This document shows, in pieces, positions 16,258 to 24,552 of a stretch of 64,000 nucleotides of DNA. Below the pieces are notes generated by a model that did no database searches, was not told the DNA's origin, and was given only the letters and a program-made list of their open reading frames with translations. The position numbers and the translations under genes are program-made. The first letter of the stretch is position 1; every line of letters begins with the position of its first letter. The stretch comes from Bacteroidales bacterium (GTDB taxonomy: Bacteria > Bacteroidota > Bacteroidia > Bacteroidales > UBA3824): the NCBI GenBank assembly GCA_017417315.1, contig JAFPZK010000030.1, positions 27,089 to 91,088 of the forward strand. Direction: 5' to 3'.

Positions 16258-17534
16258 ATAGGCAACGTAATTTTTTTACCGTCAGTGCCGACATTGACAT
16301 TTCCGAATTTATAACCGTGATTAATACCGTGCCATGTCAAGACGATATTTAAAGATTGCGTCCGCCCGTTTTTGGCTTTTACTTCTACCGGTAACGGATT
16401 ATTTTTATCGGTCAAGACGAATTCGATTTCGACGGAAGAATCGTCTTTTTTATAAAAATACAAGGGCAGATTTTTTTTGCGCAAAATGTCAGCCATAAGA
16501 TTTTCGTAAATACCGCCTTTTGCCGGTCCGCTTAGTGTGTCTTCAAGGAGAGCGGCTTTCATCTCGAACCCGTACATTGACACTAAAAGCCCCATGTCGC
16601 CCATATAAACGCGGAAATTATCATCTCGGACGTATGCCGGCAACGGAAATTGCAATGTAGAAAGGTTATAACAATATGCTACAATGCCTGCATCACGCAA
16701 CCAATCTAAGGCGTTAGCAAATTTTCTGGCAGTACCGCCTTTTTCCACCACGGAATATTGAAATTTCGTATTTTCCTTTGCCAATTGCCTCGGAATCGAC
16801 AAAAAACAACTCCTCGCTTTAACACGGTCTGCATTGTCGGCATATTTGGCAATGTCGTTAAGATATGCAGAAATGATTTTTTGCTGTTCCTGATGAACTA
16901 TGCTGAAATTGCCGCTCGCAATATAACTATTTACAACTACCGGCATACCGCCGACAACCATATATTCACGCAGATATTGCATCATCTTACTATGAACCGT
17001 ATCGTCTATTTTTTCCCTGTTTATGAAATGAGTTTTTAACATTTCAATTGTTTCTTCACTAATTCCGACAGCCCAAAGAAACTCCTCAAAATCCAACGAA
17101 TACATATCGACTTGCCGTTCATAACCGACCGGAAATGAAGACACTGCATTATAGTTTACTCCGAGCAGAGAACCTGAGGCTATAACATCAAACTGATTGT
17201 CAAGAGCCCAAAATTTCAGCGAAACTCTTGCCTTAGGACATGCCTGAATTTCGTCAAAAAACACCAACGTCTTTTCGGGAATAAACCTCGCCGAAGGAAT
17301 ATGTACGGAAATTCTTTTTATCATTTCTTTAACGGTGAGTTCTCCTTCAAAAGCCGATTTAAGGGCAGGATACTGTTCAAAATTGATTTCAACAAACGAC
17401 TCATAATTCCGCTGTGCAAAATCTTCAATGATAAAAGTTTTTCCGATTTGCCGCGCCCCGCGTACCAACAAACATTCGTTCTGTTTAGTAGATTTCCAAC
17501 TTTCGAGATATTGTGTAATTTTCCGTTTAAGCAT
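16236..17534 (-). CDS. AAA+ ATPase with C-terminal DUF4143 (PD-(D/E)XK-like) domain
   Basis: A 432-residue ATPase of the STAND/MNS-like group common as solitary, multi-copy genes in Bacteroidota. Walker A is GARQIGKT (26-33) and Walker B is TLVFFDEIQ (Asp94, Glu95). The C-terminal DUF4143 domain contains YENLMADILRKK, then EIEFVL and PVEVKAKNG, an E/D-x-K arrangement like PD-(D/E)XK nucleases. Biological role is unknown. A -7 box TATCTTTG lies upstream on the minus strand at 17559-17566, and a 32-bp repeat array begins 11 bases beyond it. Its 3' end overlaps the PrsW gene. Confidence 0.85.
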   Translation of the reverse strand: MLKRKITQYLESWKSTKQNECLLVRGARQIGKTFIIEDFAQRNYESFVEINFEQYPALKSAFEGELTVKEMIKRISVHIPSARFIPEKTLVFFDEIQACPKARVSLKFWALDNQFDVIASGSLLGVNYNAVSSFPVGYERQVDMYSLDFEEFLWAVGISEETIEMLKTHFINREKIDDTVHSKMMQYLREYMVVGGMPVVVNSYIASGNFSIVHQEQQKIISAYLNDIAKYADNADRVKARSCFLSIPRQLAKENTKFQYSVVEKGGTARKFANALDWLRDAGIVAYCYNLSTLQFPLPAYVRDDNFRVYMGDMGLLVSMYGFEMKAALLEDTLSGPAKGGIYENLMADILRKKNLPLYFYKKDDSSVEIEFVLTDKNNPLPVEVKAKNGRTQSLNIVLTWHGINHGYKFGNVNVGTDGKKITLPIYLAMFI

Positions 17535-17558
17535 AATTTCTTAATTATTTGTCCGCCA

Positions 17559-17566
17559 CAAAGATA
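17559..17566 (-). promoter_or_regulatory. Promoter -7 box of the DUF4143 ATPase gene
   Basis: TATCTTTG on the minus strand matches TAnnTTTG. It is 24 bases upstream of the ATG at 17534. No TTTG is found at the -33 position; the first copy of the 32-bp repeat lies there instead. Confidence 0.5.
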
Positions 17567-17576
17567 CAAAACTTTT

Positions 17577-17657
17577 GCAGATTTTCGGAGGTTATTTTTG
17601 TTAAAAATGCAGATTTTCGGAGGTTATTTTTGTTAAAAATGCAGATTTTCGGAGGTT
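17577..17657. repeat. 2.5 tandem copies of a 32-bp unit upstream of the DUF4143 ATPase gene
   Basis: Two identical 32-bp units (17577-17608 and 17609-17640) are followed by the first 17 bases of a third (17641-17657). The unit begins GCAGATTTTCGGAGG and ends in an A/T inverted stretch ATTTTTGTTAAAAAT. The array covers the -33 region and upstream of the ATPase promoter, an operator-like position. Identical copies with no unique spacers exclude a CRISPR array. Confidence 0.9.
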
Positions 17658-17675
17658 TCAAGATAAAAATCCCCT

Positions 17676-17715
17676 AAAAAAAAGACCGTCCGATACTTCA
17701 CAGTGTCAGACGGCC
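17676..17715 (-). terminator. Intrinsic terminator of the alpha-oxoamine synthase gene
   Basis: On the minus strand the arm GGCCGTC pairs with GACGGTC, extended inward by further pairs (TGACACT against AGTATCG with two mismatches). A run of eight T follows. It lies 46 bases after the stop of the alpha-oxoamine synthase gene. Confidence 0.8.
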
Positions 17716-17761
17716 CAAAAACAAAAAATAAATACTATGACAAAATCTTAATCCACTAATT

Positions 17762-19087
17762 TTAGAACTCCACTTTGCCTGATTTCAGCATTGTCCACGG
17801 GTCAACTTTGTCGGCTTTGTATCTGCCGGCATCAAGTTTTTCCTTGCAGGCTTTAAATGCTTTAATCGTCCTGTCAACTTGTTCCAAAGTGTGAGATGCA
17901 GTCGGAATTACCCTGAACATAACCGTGCCTTTCGGTACAACCGGATAAACCACAATAGAACAGAATATTCCGTAATTTTCCCTCAAATCCAAAAGCAAGT
18001 TAGTTGCCTCTGCCGTACATTGAACGTCGCTCGCATTCGGGTCGCCGTGCATATAAACGGGAGTTACGGGAGACTGCGTTTTTCCTATATCAAATCCTTC
18101 TTTCTTGAAACCTTCTTGAATAGCGTTAACGATTTTCCAAAGGTTTTCTCTATATTTAGGATTCTGCTCAATCAAGTCAAGACGTTTCAAATGACCGATA
18201 ACCATAGGCATCGGAAGTGATTTAGCATAAATTTGCGAACGAAGATTCATTCTCAAAAAGTCGATAACGTTTCTCGGACCTGAAATAAAACCGCCGATAC
18301 CTGCCATCGCTTTTGCAAACGTTGCAAAATACAAGTCAACCTTGTCCTGAACGCCGAAATGTTCGCCCGTGCCGCCGCCGTTAGGTCCCATAGTTCCGAA
18401 ACCGTGAGCATCGTCAATCAAAAGTCTGAACTGATATTTATCTTTGAGGTCTGTAATACCTTTCAAATTACCGAGGTCGCCTGCCATTCCGAAAACGCCT
18501 TCCGTTATCACCAAAATAGAACCGCCCGTTTCAGCAACTTTTTTAGTTGCCCTTTGAAGCATAACTTCCAATTTTGCCATATCGTTGTGCGGGAATACGT
18601 AACTCATTTTTTCGCCGCCGCATTTTGCTTTATGAAGGAAAATTCCGTCCATAATACAAGCGTGAGCCTCGTAATCGTAAACTATAACGTCGTTTCTGTC
18701 AACAATAGAGTCAATAATAGAAACCATCGCCTGATAACCGAAATTAACTACAAAAGCCGCCTCTTTTTTTGCGTGAGCCGCAAGACGTCTTTCCAATTCT
18801 TCGTGCAATGTCGTCTGTCCTGACATCATTCTCGCACCCATAGGAGCGGCAAGACCGTATTGTGCTGCGCCTTCTGCATCGGCTTTTCTTACCTCAGGGT
18901 CGTTAGCCAAACCGAGATAATTATTCAAAGACCAGTTAAGAACGGGTTTTACACCGAAAGGAGTTCTGAAATTCATTTCAGGACCGATTTCGCCTTCCAA
19001 TTTCGGAAACATAAAATAACCGTCGCCGCCTTGCTGATATTTGCCGAGGTCGGTTACTTTTTTTACTACTTTTTCAAATAAATCCAC
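17762..19087 (-). CDS. Alpha-oxoamine synthase (serine palmitoyltransferase or cysteate acyltransferase type)
   Basis: A 441-residue PLP enzyme of the alpha-oxoamine synthase family, condensing an amino acid with an acyl thioester. It has NNYLGLANDPEV (55-66), the PLP-stacking HAC region (VYDYEAHACIMDG), DDAHGFG (225-231) and the PLP lysine Lys259 in TFAKAMAGIGG. In Bacteroidota this long variant (N-terminal GYFMFPKLEGEIGP extension) is linked to sphingolipid or sulfonolipid formation, the latter through cysteate acyltransferase. Glycine C-acetyltransferase is less likely. No lipid partner gene is adjacent, so the choice stays open. It is a single-gene unit with its own -7 box TACCTTTG (19132-19139) and terminator. 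Confidence 0.8.
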   Translation of the reverse strand: MDLFEKVVKKVTDLGKYQQGGDGYFMFPKLEGEIGPEMNFRTPFGVKPVLNWSLNNYLGLANDPEVRKADAEGAAQYGLAAPMGARMMSGQTTLHEELERRLAAHAKKEAAFVVNFGYQAMVSIIDSIVDRNDVIVYDYEAHACIMDGIFLHKAKCGGEKMSYVFPHNDMAKLEVMLQRATKKVAETGGSILVITEGVFGMAGDLGNLKGITDLKDKYQFRLLIDDAHGFGTMGPNGGGTGEHFGVQDKVDLYFATFAKAMAGIGGFISGPRNVIDFLRMNLRSQIYAKSLPMPMVIGHLKRLDLIEQNPKYRENLWKIVNAIQEGFKKEGFDIGKTQSPVTPVYMHGDPNASDVQCTAEATNLLLDLRENYGIFCSIVVYPVVPKGTVMFRVIPTASHTLEQVDRTIKAFKACKEKLDAGRYKADKVDPWTMLKSGKVEF

Positions 19088-19131
19088 GATATTTTGCGCT
19101 TTATTATTGTTCGTATTTTAAAATTTCGTTG

Positions 19132-19139
19132 CAAAGGTA
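19132..19139 (-). promoter_or_regulatory. Promoter -7 box of the alpha-oxoamine synthase gene
   Basis: TACCTTTG on the minus strand matches TAnnTTTG and lies 44 bases upstream of the ATG. A matching TTTG at -33 is not evident. Confidence 0.45.
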
Positions 19140-19181
19140 ATAAAAATTTGTAATAAAAAAGAAAAAACGAAAAAAAATTAT

Positions 19182-19189
19182 TACTTTTG
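19182..19189 (+). promoter_or_regulatory. Promoter -7 box of the CBS-domain membrane protein gene
   Basis: TACTTTTG matches TAnnTTTG. It contains the TTG that opens the longest frame, so translation must start later, at ATG 19205, leaving a very short 5' leader. Confidence 0.5.
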
Positions 19190-19204
19190 TCGAAATATTT
19201 TTTC

Positions 19205-20425
19205 ATGCTTACGGGTATAATCATACTTTTTATTTTTGGTGCATTAGGTACAATGTTTTTTTCGGGAATGAAAACGGCTCTTACAGTCTGCGATTCCCTG
19301 CTTTTTGACATTGACATCAAAAACGGGGCTATCAAACAAGGCATCGTTTTCCGTCCGAAAGATAACATTCATCTGTGTATCTCGCTTATGCTCACCGGCG
19401 AAATCGTTTCGGCGTGTATGGCGGGAATTGCCGTTTTTTATGCCCAAAGTTTTTTTCAGATAGAAAACCCTTGGATAAAAGCCGCCGTATGTTTTCTCTC
19501 GGCTGTTTTGTCGCTGATACTTTTTAAAACATTACCGTCATCGTATTTTGCAAAAAAAAGCAATTTGATGTTAAGAAAATTTTCACCGCTTGCAAATTTT
19601 CTTTCAAACCTTATTTATCCGTGGCTGTATATCGTGCTTTTTTTGCCCGTAACAAGAGCCGCCAAGAAAAAAGGAACGGAAAGTTTTTCGGAATTGTTGC
19701 CAAATTACAACAATTCTCAAAGCATTTCGGAAGAAAAATACCGTCCCGAAGACTTCAAAATTTTGCGTAACGCATTGGATTTTACCAACATAAAAATCCG
19801 TGAATGTCTTGTTCCGAGAAACGAAATCGTCTATGCCGACATCACCGATTCGATAGCCTCGCTTACCAGAAAATTTATTAATTCGGGATTTTCTAAGGTG
19901 CTGATTTGCAAGAACTCTATCGACAACGTTGCCGGTTATGTCAACGCGCTGAAACTTTTTGTCAACCCCGTTGAAATAGAAAAAATCTTAACCGATGTCA
20001 TCGAAGTCCCCGAAACTATGACCGCCGACAAACTTTTTAAACTCTTTATTAAAAAGCGTCTGAGCGTTGCTGTCGTCATTGACGAATACGGCGGAATTGC
20101 CGGAATGTTAACCGTTGAGGACATTATCGAAGAAATCATCGGCGAAATAGAAGACGAACATGACAGTCAGGAATTTATAGAAAAACAAACCGCGCCCAAC
20201 GAATACATTTTTTCAGGACGGTTAGAAATTGATTACATCAACGAAAAATATAAACTCAACCTTCCGAAATCCGACGAATACGAAACCCTTGCCGGTTATA
20301 TTCTGAAAATCAACGAGGATATTCCCGACAGCGGCGACGAGGTAAAAGACGGACGTTTTGAGTTGAAAATACTTCAAGCCAAAAAACCGAAAATCAACAT
20401 AATAAGACTACGTATCACCCACTAA
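19205..20425 (+). CDS. CBS-pair membrane protein, GldE/hemolysin C (CorC) family
   Basis: A 406-residue protein with four N-terminal hydrophobic segments (DUF21/CNNM-like), a cytoplasmic CBS pair (FTNIKIRECLVPRNEIVYADI through SVAVVIDEYGGIAGMLTVEDIIEEIIGEIEDEHD) and a C-terminal transporter-associated CorC_HlyC domain (FSGRLEIDYINEKYKLNL). Related proteins are implicated in Mg2+/Co2+ homeostasis; the Bacteroidota member GldE acts with gliding/lipoprotein functions. The ATG at 19205 is used because the longer frame would start inside the promoter. It lies 17 bases before birA and probably heads the operon 19205-26406. Confidence 0.85.
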   Translation: MLTGIIILFIFGALGTMFFSGMKTALTVCDSLLFDIDIKNGAIKQGIVFRPKDNIHLCISLMLTGEIVSACMAGIAVFYAQSFFQIENPWIKAAVCFLSAVLSLILFKTLPSSYFAKKSNLMLRKFSPLANFLSNLIYPWLYIVLFLPVTRAAKKKGTESFSELLPNYNNSQSISEEKYRPEDFKILRNALDFTNIKIRECLVPRNEIVYADITDSIASLTRKFINSGFSKVLICKNSIDNVAGYVNALKLFVNPVEIEKILTDVIEVPETMTADKLFKLFIKKRLSVAVVIDEYGGIAGMLTVEDIIEEIIGEIEDEHDSQEFIEKQTAPNEYIFSGRLEIDYINEKYKLNLPKSDEYETLAGYILKINEDIPDSGDEVKDGRFELKILQAKKPKINIIRLRITH

Positions 20426-20442
20426 ATTATGAATTATACATT

Positions 20443-21225
20443 ATGAATTACGAATTAAAAGATATGATAAACGAGCAAAAATTTAAGATAATAGACTCCA
20501 CGAACAACGAAGCGCAACGGCAGTTGACCGCAGGAGTACCGCAAGAAGATTTTGTAATCCGCGCTGAATTTCAGACCGACGGACGCGGACAACGCGGACA
20601 TACATGGGATTCTCAAAACGCTGAAAACCTGACTTTTAGTTACGTTTTCTTTCCCGAAAAACTTGAAGTTCAAAATCAGTTTCAGTTGTCGCAAACAGCC
20701 GCGCTTTCAGTTGCAGAATTTTTAGAAAAAAATTCCGTGCCGGATATTTCAATCAAGTGGCCTAACGACGTTTATGCCGGGGGCTTGAAAAAAATTTGCG
20801 GTATGCTGATTGAAAACACGTTAAGCGGACATTACATAAAAAGTTCGATAATCGGAATCGGTATCAATGTCAACCAAAGTCTTTTCAGAGAAAACCTGCC
20901 GAATCCCGTTTCAATGACCAATTTAACGGGAAAGTTTTATAATTTGGACGAAATGTTTTATGAAATCGTCTCGATTTTAAGGCGTAGACTCTCGGAATTA
21001 CAAAAAGAAAATTTTCCTGCATTAAAAGAAGAATATATGAAAAAACTTCTCGGACTTAACCGAACTCTGATATATTCTTCGGAAGGCAAAATTTTCAAAG
21101 GCGTTATCAAAGACGTTGATTCTCACGGATATATAACTATTTTCAACGAAAACGCTGGTGAAGAAAAAACCTACGATTTCAATCAGGTAAACCTAATTAT
21201 CCCGGAACAAAAAAAGAATTATTAG
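20443..21225 (+). CDS. birA: Biotin--[acetyl-CoA-carboxylase] ligase
   Basis: A 260-residue biotin protein ligase attaching biotin to carboxylase carrier domains. The ATP/biotin loop GRGQRGHTW (47-55) and KWPNDVY (105-111) with the catalytic-type lysine in GLKKICGML are visible. There is no N-terminal helix-turn-helix, so this is a monofunctional (group I) ligase without repressor activity. A small C-terminal domain (GLNRTLIYSSEGKIFKGVIKDVD) completes it. An alternative ATG (KDMINEQK, residue 8) is possible. It lies between the CBS protein and an outer-membrane protein with short spacers. Confidence 0.92.
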   Translation: MNYELKDMINEQKFKIIDSTNNEAQRQLTAGVPQEDFVIRAEFQTDGRGQRGHTWDSQNAENLTFSYVFFPEKLEVQNQFQLSQTAALSVAEFLEKNSVPDISIKWPNDVYAGGLKKICGMLIENTLSGHYIKSSIIGIGINVNQSLFRENLPNPVSMTNLTGKFYNLDEMFYEIVSILRRRLSELQKENFPALKEEYMKKLLGLNRTLIYSSEGKIFKGVIKDVDSHGYITIFNENAGEEKTYDFNQVNLIIPEQKKNY

Positions 21226-21236
21226 AAAAAAAAACG

Positions 21237-24200
21237 ATGAAACTTTTCAAAAACGCTTTGCTTTTGACATTTCTGTTGTTGACTGTAAATAATTGTTTTT
21301 CACAGTTTTACAACGGACATCAAATGAATTTCGGACAAAACAGAGTTCAGTATTCCGAATTTGAATGGCTTTATTATCGTTACCCGAAATACGATGTGTA
21401 TTTTTATCAGCAGGGCAAAGATTTGGCACAATACGTATGCGAAAAAAGCGATAAAATCATTCCCGAAATGGAAAGATTTTTCGGTAAAACGCTTCAACGG
21501 CGGATTATTTTCATAGTTTTCAACCGTTTGAGCGAGTTCCGTCAAACCAACATCGGGCTTATGACCGGCGAAAACGAAAACAACACCGGCGGCGTTACAA
21601 AAATTATCGACAACAAGGTTTTTCTCTATTATGAAGGAGACCACAACAAACTTGACAAACAAATCCGTCAGGCTGTTGCTGATATGCTTTTGCAAAGTAC
21701 TTTCAGCGGCTCAGGGCTGAAAAGCAAAGTACAATATTCTTCACAACAAAATTTGCCCGAATGGTTTACCAAAGGACTTACCTTTTATGTCGCTAACGAA
21801 TGGTCATACGAAACAGAAGACATTCTCAGGGACGGTTTTTTGTCAGGAAAATACAAAAAAATTGCATGGCTCGAAGGCGATGACGCAATGTATGCAGGTT
21901 ATTCGCTTTGGTACTATATTAATAAAGTGTACGGCAGAGATGCCGTGCCGAGTATCATTTATCTGACTTCCATTTCCAGAAACGTCAACAACTCGATAAG
22001 CCATATTATTGACAGTCCGTTCAGAGAATTAAACAAAGAATGGAGAGATTATTATATCAAAAAATTTTCCGCCAACAGTTCGCGAAAAGATTTACCCGAC
22101 ACCGTGCCGGTAGTAAAACGTCCGCGTCAAAACGCCGTTTATTTGCGCCCGATGACTTCTCCCGACGGTAATTATACGTTTTTTCACGTTAACAAATCGG
22201 GGAAATACAAACTTTTCTTAAAGGACAATCAAACGGGAAAAACATCGTGTTTTTTAACCAAAGAACATAAAATTGAACAAATCACCGATTATCAGTTTCC
22301 CGTCAGCGCATGGCACCCTAACTCCAAAGTTATAGCATTTGCCGTTGACGAAAAAGGATATATATATCTGTATCAATACAATACTGAAAACGGTGAAATT
22401 CATAAAAAACAACTTCCGAAATTCGACAAAGTTTATTCGATGAACTATTCTGACAACGGACTCAACCTTGTTATGAGCGTTCAGATTTCGGGCTGTACCG
22501 ACATTGTAGTTTTCAACATCGGTTCGGGGTCGTTTGAAAGAATAACGCAGGATTTAGCAGACGACCAAGACCCTCAGTTTATCGAAAATTCAAGCAAAAT
22601 TATTTTCTCCTCCAACCGCAAAAGCGACACTTTGGAAGTTGAAAAAAGCGACTCACACAAAGACATTCAAAAGACATACGACATTTTTGTGTACGATTAC
22701 AAACACAAAGACCCAGTTTTGAAACGCGTTACGAATACGCCTTACGAAAACGAAACTTCTCCGAAAGAAACCGCATACAACAAGTACACGTATCTTTCTG
22801 ACCAAAACGGAATCATAAACCGTTACGCTTCGGTTTACGACAGCACAATCATCGCGATAGATACCATAGTACATTATTCGTATCAGAACAAAATGCGGGC
22901 TGCAACGGATTTCAACCGTAACATTCTGTTTTTGAATTACGACAAAAAAACTTCTACGGCTGACGAAGCATTTTTAAAAGACGGTCGTTATCGTCTTTTC
23001 AAGAAAAACGTTTCGCAATTTGACGAAAATGTACCGGCAGTTTTGGAAAAAACTTATTTCAGAGAACTTCAAGACCGCCGTCAAAAGAAACTTGACAGTT
23101 TGGAAGTAGTCAAAAAACTAAAAGCGGCAGAAGAACGCCGTAGAAACGACTCCATAGCAGCAAATCCGCCCAAAGAATGGAAACACCCTGACTCTCTGAA
23201 ATATGATATTATGAATTACATTTTCGAGCAGGACAAACACCCCGCTTATCAACTCATATATTACGGAGAGGATTTGAAATCAAGACGTAAAAACCAAAAC
23301 GCTGAAAAACCGAAACAAAGGCTCTATTACACAACCTTTTATACGGATTATTTGGTTTCTCAGGTTGACTTTTCGTCTTTAAACCAAAGTTACCAGACTT
23401 TTGCCGGCGGACCGTATTATTTTAATTCCAACGCCAACGCATTTTTCAAAGTCGGAATAAAAGACTTGTTTGAAGATTACAGAATTTCGGCGGCGGTAAG
23501 AATAGGCGGAAACCTTGACAGTTACGAGTATTATTTCTCGTTTGAAAACCTGAAAAAGCGTTTGGACAAACAATATGTCTATCACCGTTATACTTTCAAC
23601 AACGATGACGACGACTACGCTTTAAGAAAAATGACGACAAACGAAGGTATGTTTATCGCCTCCTACCCTTTCAACCAAGTTGCCTCAATACGCGGAACCT
23701 TGGGTTTGCGGTACGACAAAAAAACTTTCCTTATAACTGATTATCAATTTCTTAACCGCGACAACGAATATCAGGTTTTCGCAAAAGGAAAACTTGAATA
23801 CATTTTCGACAATTCCCGCTCGCTCGGCACTAACACGCCGGTAGGTTTAAAGTTTAAAACTTGGAGCGAACTCTACCAACAGGTTGAAGGCAAATACGAT
23901 ATTATTTCGTCATGGGGTTATGATTTGAGGTATTATCAAAAAATTCACCGCTGTTTGATTTTTGCGAGCAGATTTGCCGGCGCAACATCTTTCGGCAGCG
24001 GAAAAATCATATACTATTTGGGCGGCGTTGACAACTGGACAAGTTTTTCTTCCGACAAAAGCAAGATGTTTGACCAGTCCGTCAGAATAGACCAAAAAGA
24101 AAACTACATTTATCAGGCAGTCGGGACAAATATGAGGGGCTTTATTCAGAATTGCAGAAACGGCAACTCTTTTGCCGTTCTCAACACCGAACTCCGCTGG

Positions 24201-24527
24201 CCGGTTTTCAGATACTTTTTCAACCGTCCGCTCAGTTCAAAACTTTTGAACGATTTTCAGTTAATCGGCTTTTTTGACGCCGGAAGCGCATGGAGCGGTT
24301 ATCTGCCCGGCAACAACGAAGAAAACGCTTACAACAAATACGAGTTCAGAAGAGGCTCCATAACAATGATAATTGACGTTGCAAGACCGTCAGTAGTAGC
24401 CGGTTACGGTTTCGGATTAAGAACCTCGTTGCTCGGATATTTTCTCAGGTTCGATTGGGCTTGGGGCGTAGAAGGACACGTTGTTTTGCCGAAAGTGTTT
24501 TATTTCTCGTTAGGATTGGATTTTTAA
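21237..24527 (+). CDS. Large outer-membrane protein: peptidase-MA-like, TolB-like propeller and C-terminal beta barrel
   Basis: A 1096-residue exported protein with a signal peptide (1-22, ending in CFSQ). Residues about 30-270 resemble a peptidase-MA-like domain but show no HExxH (WFTKGLTFYVANEW is the corresponding region). Residues about 290-560 contain TolB/WD40-like beta-propeller units (YLRPMTSPDGNYTFFHVNKSGKYKLFLKD, IIFSSNRKSDTLEV). The last ~400 residues form a surface-antigen-like beta barrel (GGPYYFNSN, GYDLRYYQKIH, AGYGFGLRTSLLGYFLRFDWAWGVEG) ending in Phe, the usual barrel-assembly signal. It is likely an outer-membrane protein; substrate and role are unknown. Confidence 0.8.
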   Translation: MKLFKNALLLTFLLLTVNNCFSQFYNGHQMNFGQNRVQYSEFEWLYYRYPKYDVYFYQQGKDLAQYVCEKSDKIIPEMERFFGKTLQRRIIFIVFNRLSEFRQTNIGLMTGENENNTGGVTKIIDNKVFLYYEGDHNKLDKQIRQAVADMLLQSTFSGSGLKSKVQYSSQQNLPEWFTKGLTFYVANEWSYETEDILRDGFLSGKYKKIAWLEGDDAMYAGYSLWYYINKVYGRDAVPSIIYLTSISRNVNNSISHIIDSPFRELNKEWRDYYIKKFSANSSRKDLPDTVPVVKRPRQNAVYLRPMTSPDGNYTFFHVNKSGKYKLFLKDNQTGKTSCFLTKEHKIEQITDYQFPVSAWHPNSKVIAFAVDEKGYIYLYQYNTENGEIHKKQLPKFDKVYSMNYSDNGLNLVMSVQISGCTDIVVFNIGSGSFERITQDLADDQDPQFIENSSKIIFSSNRKSDTLEVEKSDSHKDIQKTYDIFVYDYKHKDPVLKRVTNTPYENETSPKETAYNKYTYLSDQNGIINRYASVYDSTIIAIDTIVHYSYQNKMRAATDFNRNILFLNYDKKTSTADEAFLKDGRYRLFKKNVSQFDENVPAVLEKTYFRELQDRRQKKLDSLEVVKKLKAAEERRRNDSIAANPPKEWKHPDSLKYDIMNYIFEQDKHPAYQLIYYGEDLKSRRKNQNAEKPKQRLYYTTFYTDYLVSQVDFSSLNQSYQTFAGGPYYFNSNANAFFKVGIKDLFEDYRISAAVRIGGNLDSYEYYFSFENLKKRLDKQYVYHRYTFNNDDDDYALRKMTTNEGMFIASYPFNQVASIRGTLGLRYDKKTFLITDYQFLNRDNEYQVFAKGKLEYIFDNSRSLGTNTPVGLKFKTWSELYQQVEGKYDIISSWGYDLRYYQKIHRCLIFASRFAGATSFGSGKIIYYLGGVDNWTSFSSDKSKMFDQSVRIDQKENYIYQAVGTNMRGFIQNCRNGNSFAVLNTELRWPVFRYFFNRPLSSKLLNDFQLIGFFDAGSAWSGYLPGNNEENAYNKYEFRRGSITMIIDVARPSVVAGYGFGLRTSLLGYFLRFDWAWGVEGHVVLPKVFYFSLGLDF

Positions 24528-24552
24528 AAAAAAAGATTAAATATATAAGAAA

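Noticed and set aside
17577..17657. Regularly spaced repeats that could be read as a small CRISPR array
   Set aside because: The 32-bp units are contiguous and identical with no unique spacers, and no cas gene is nearby.
20425..20460. Repeated ATTATGAATTA-like sequence before birA
   Set aside because: Imperfect, short and of a kind common in AT-rich Bacteroidota spacers; no regulatory meaning could be argued.
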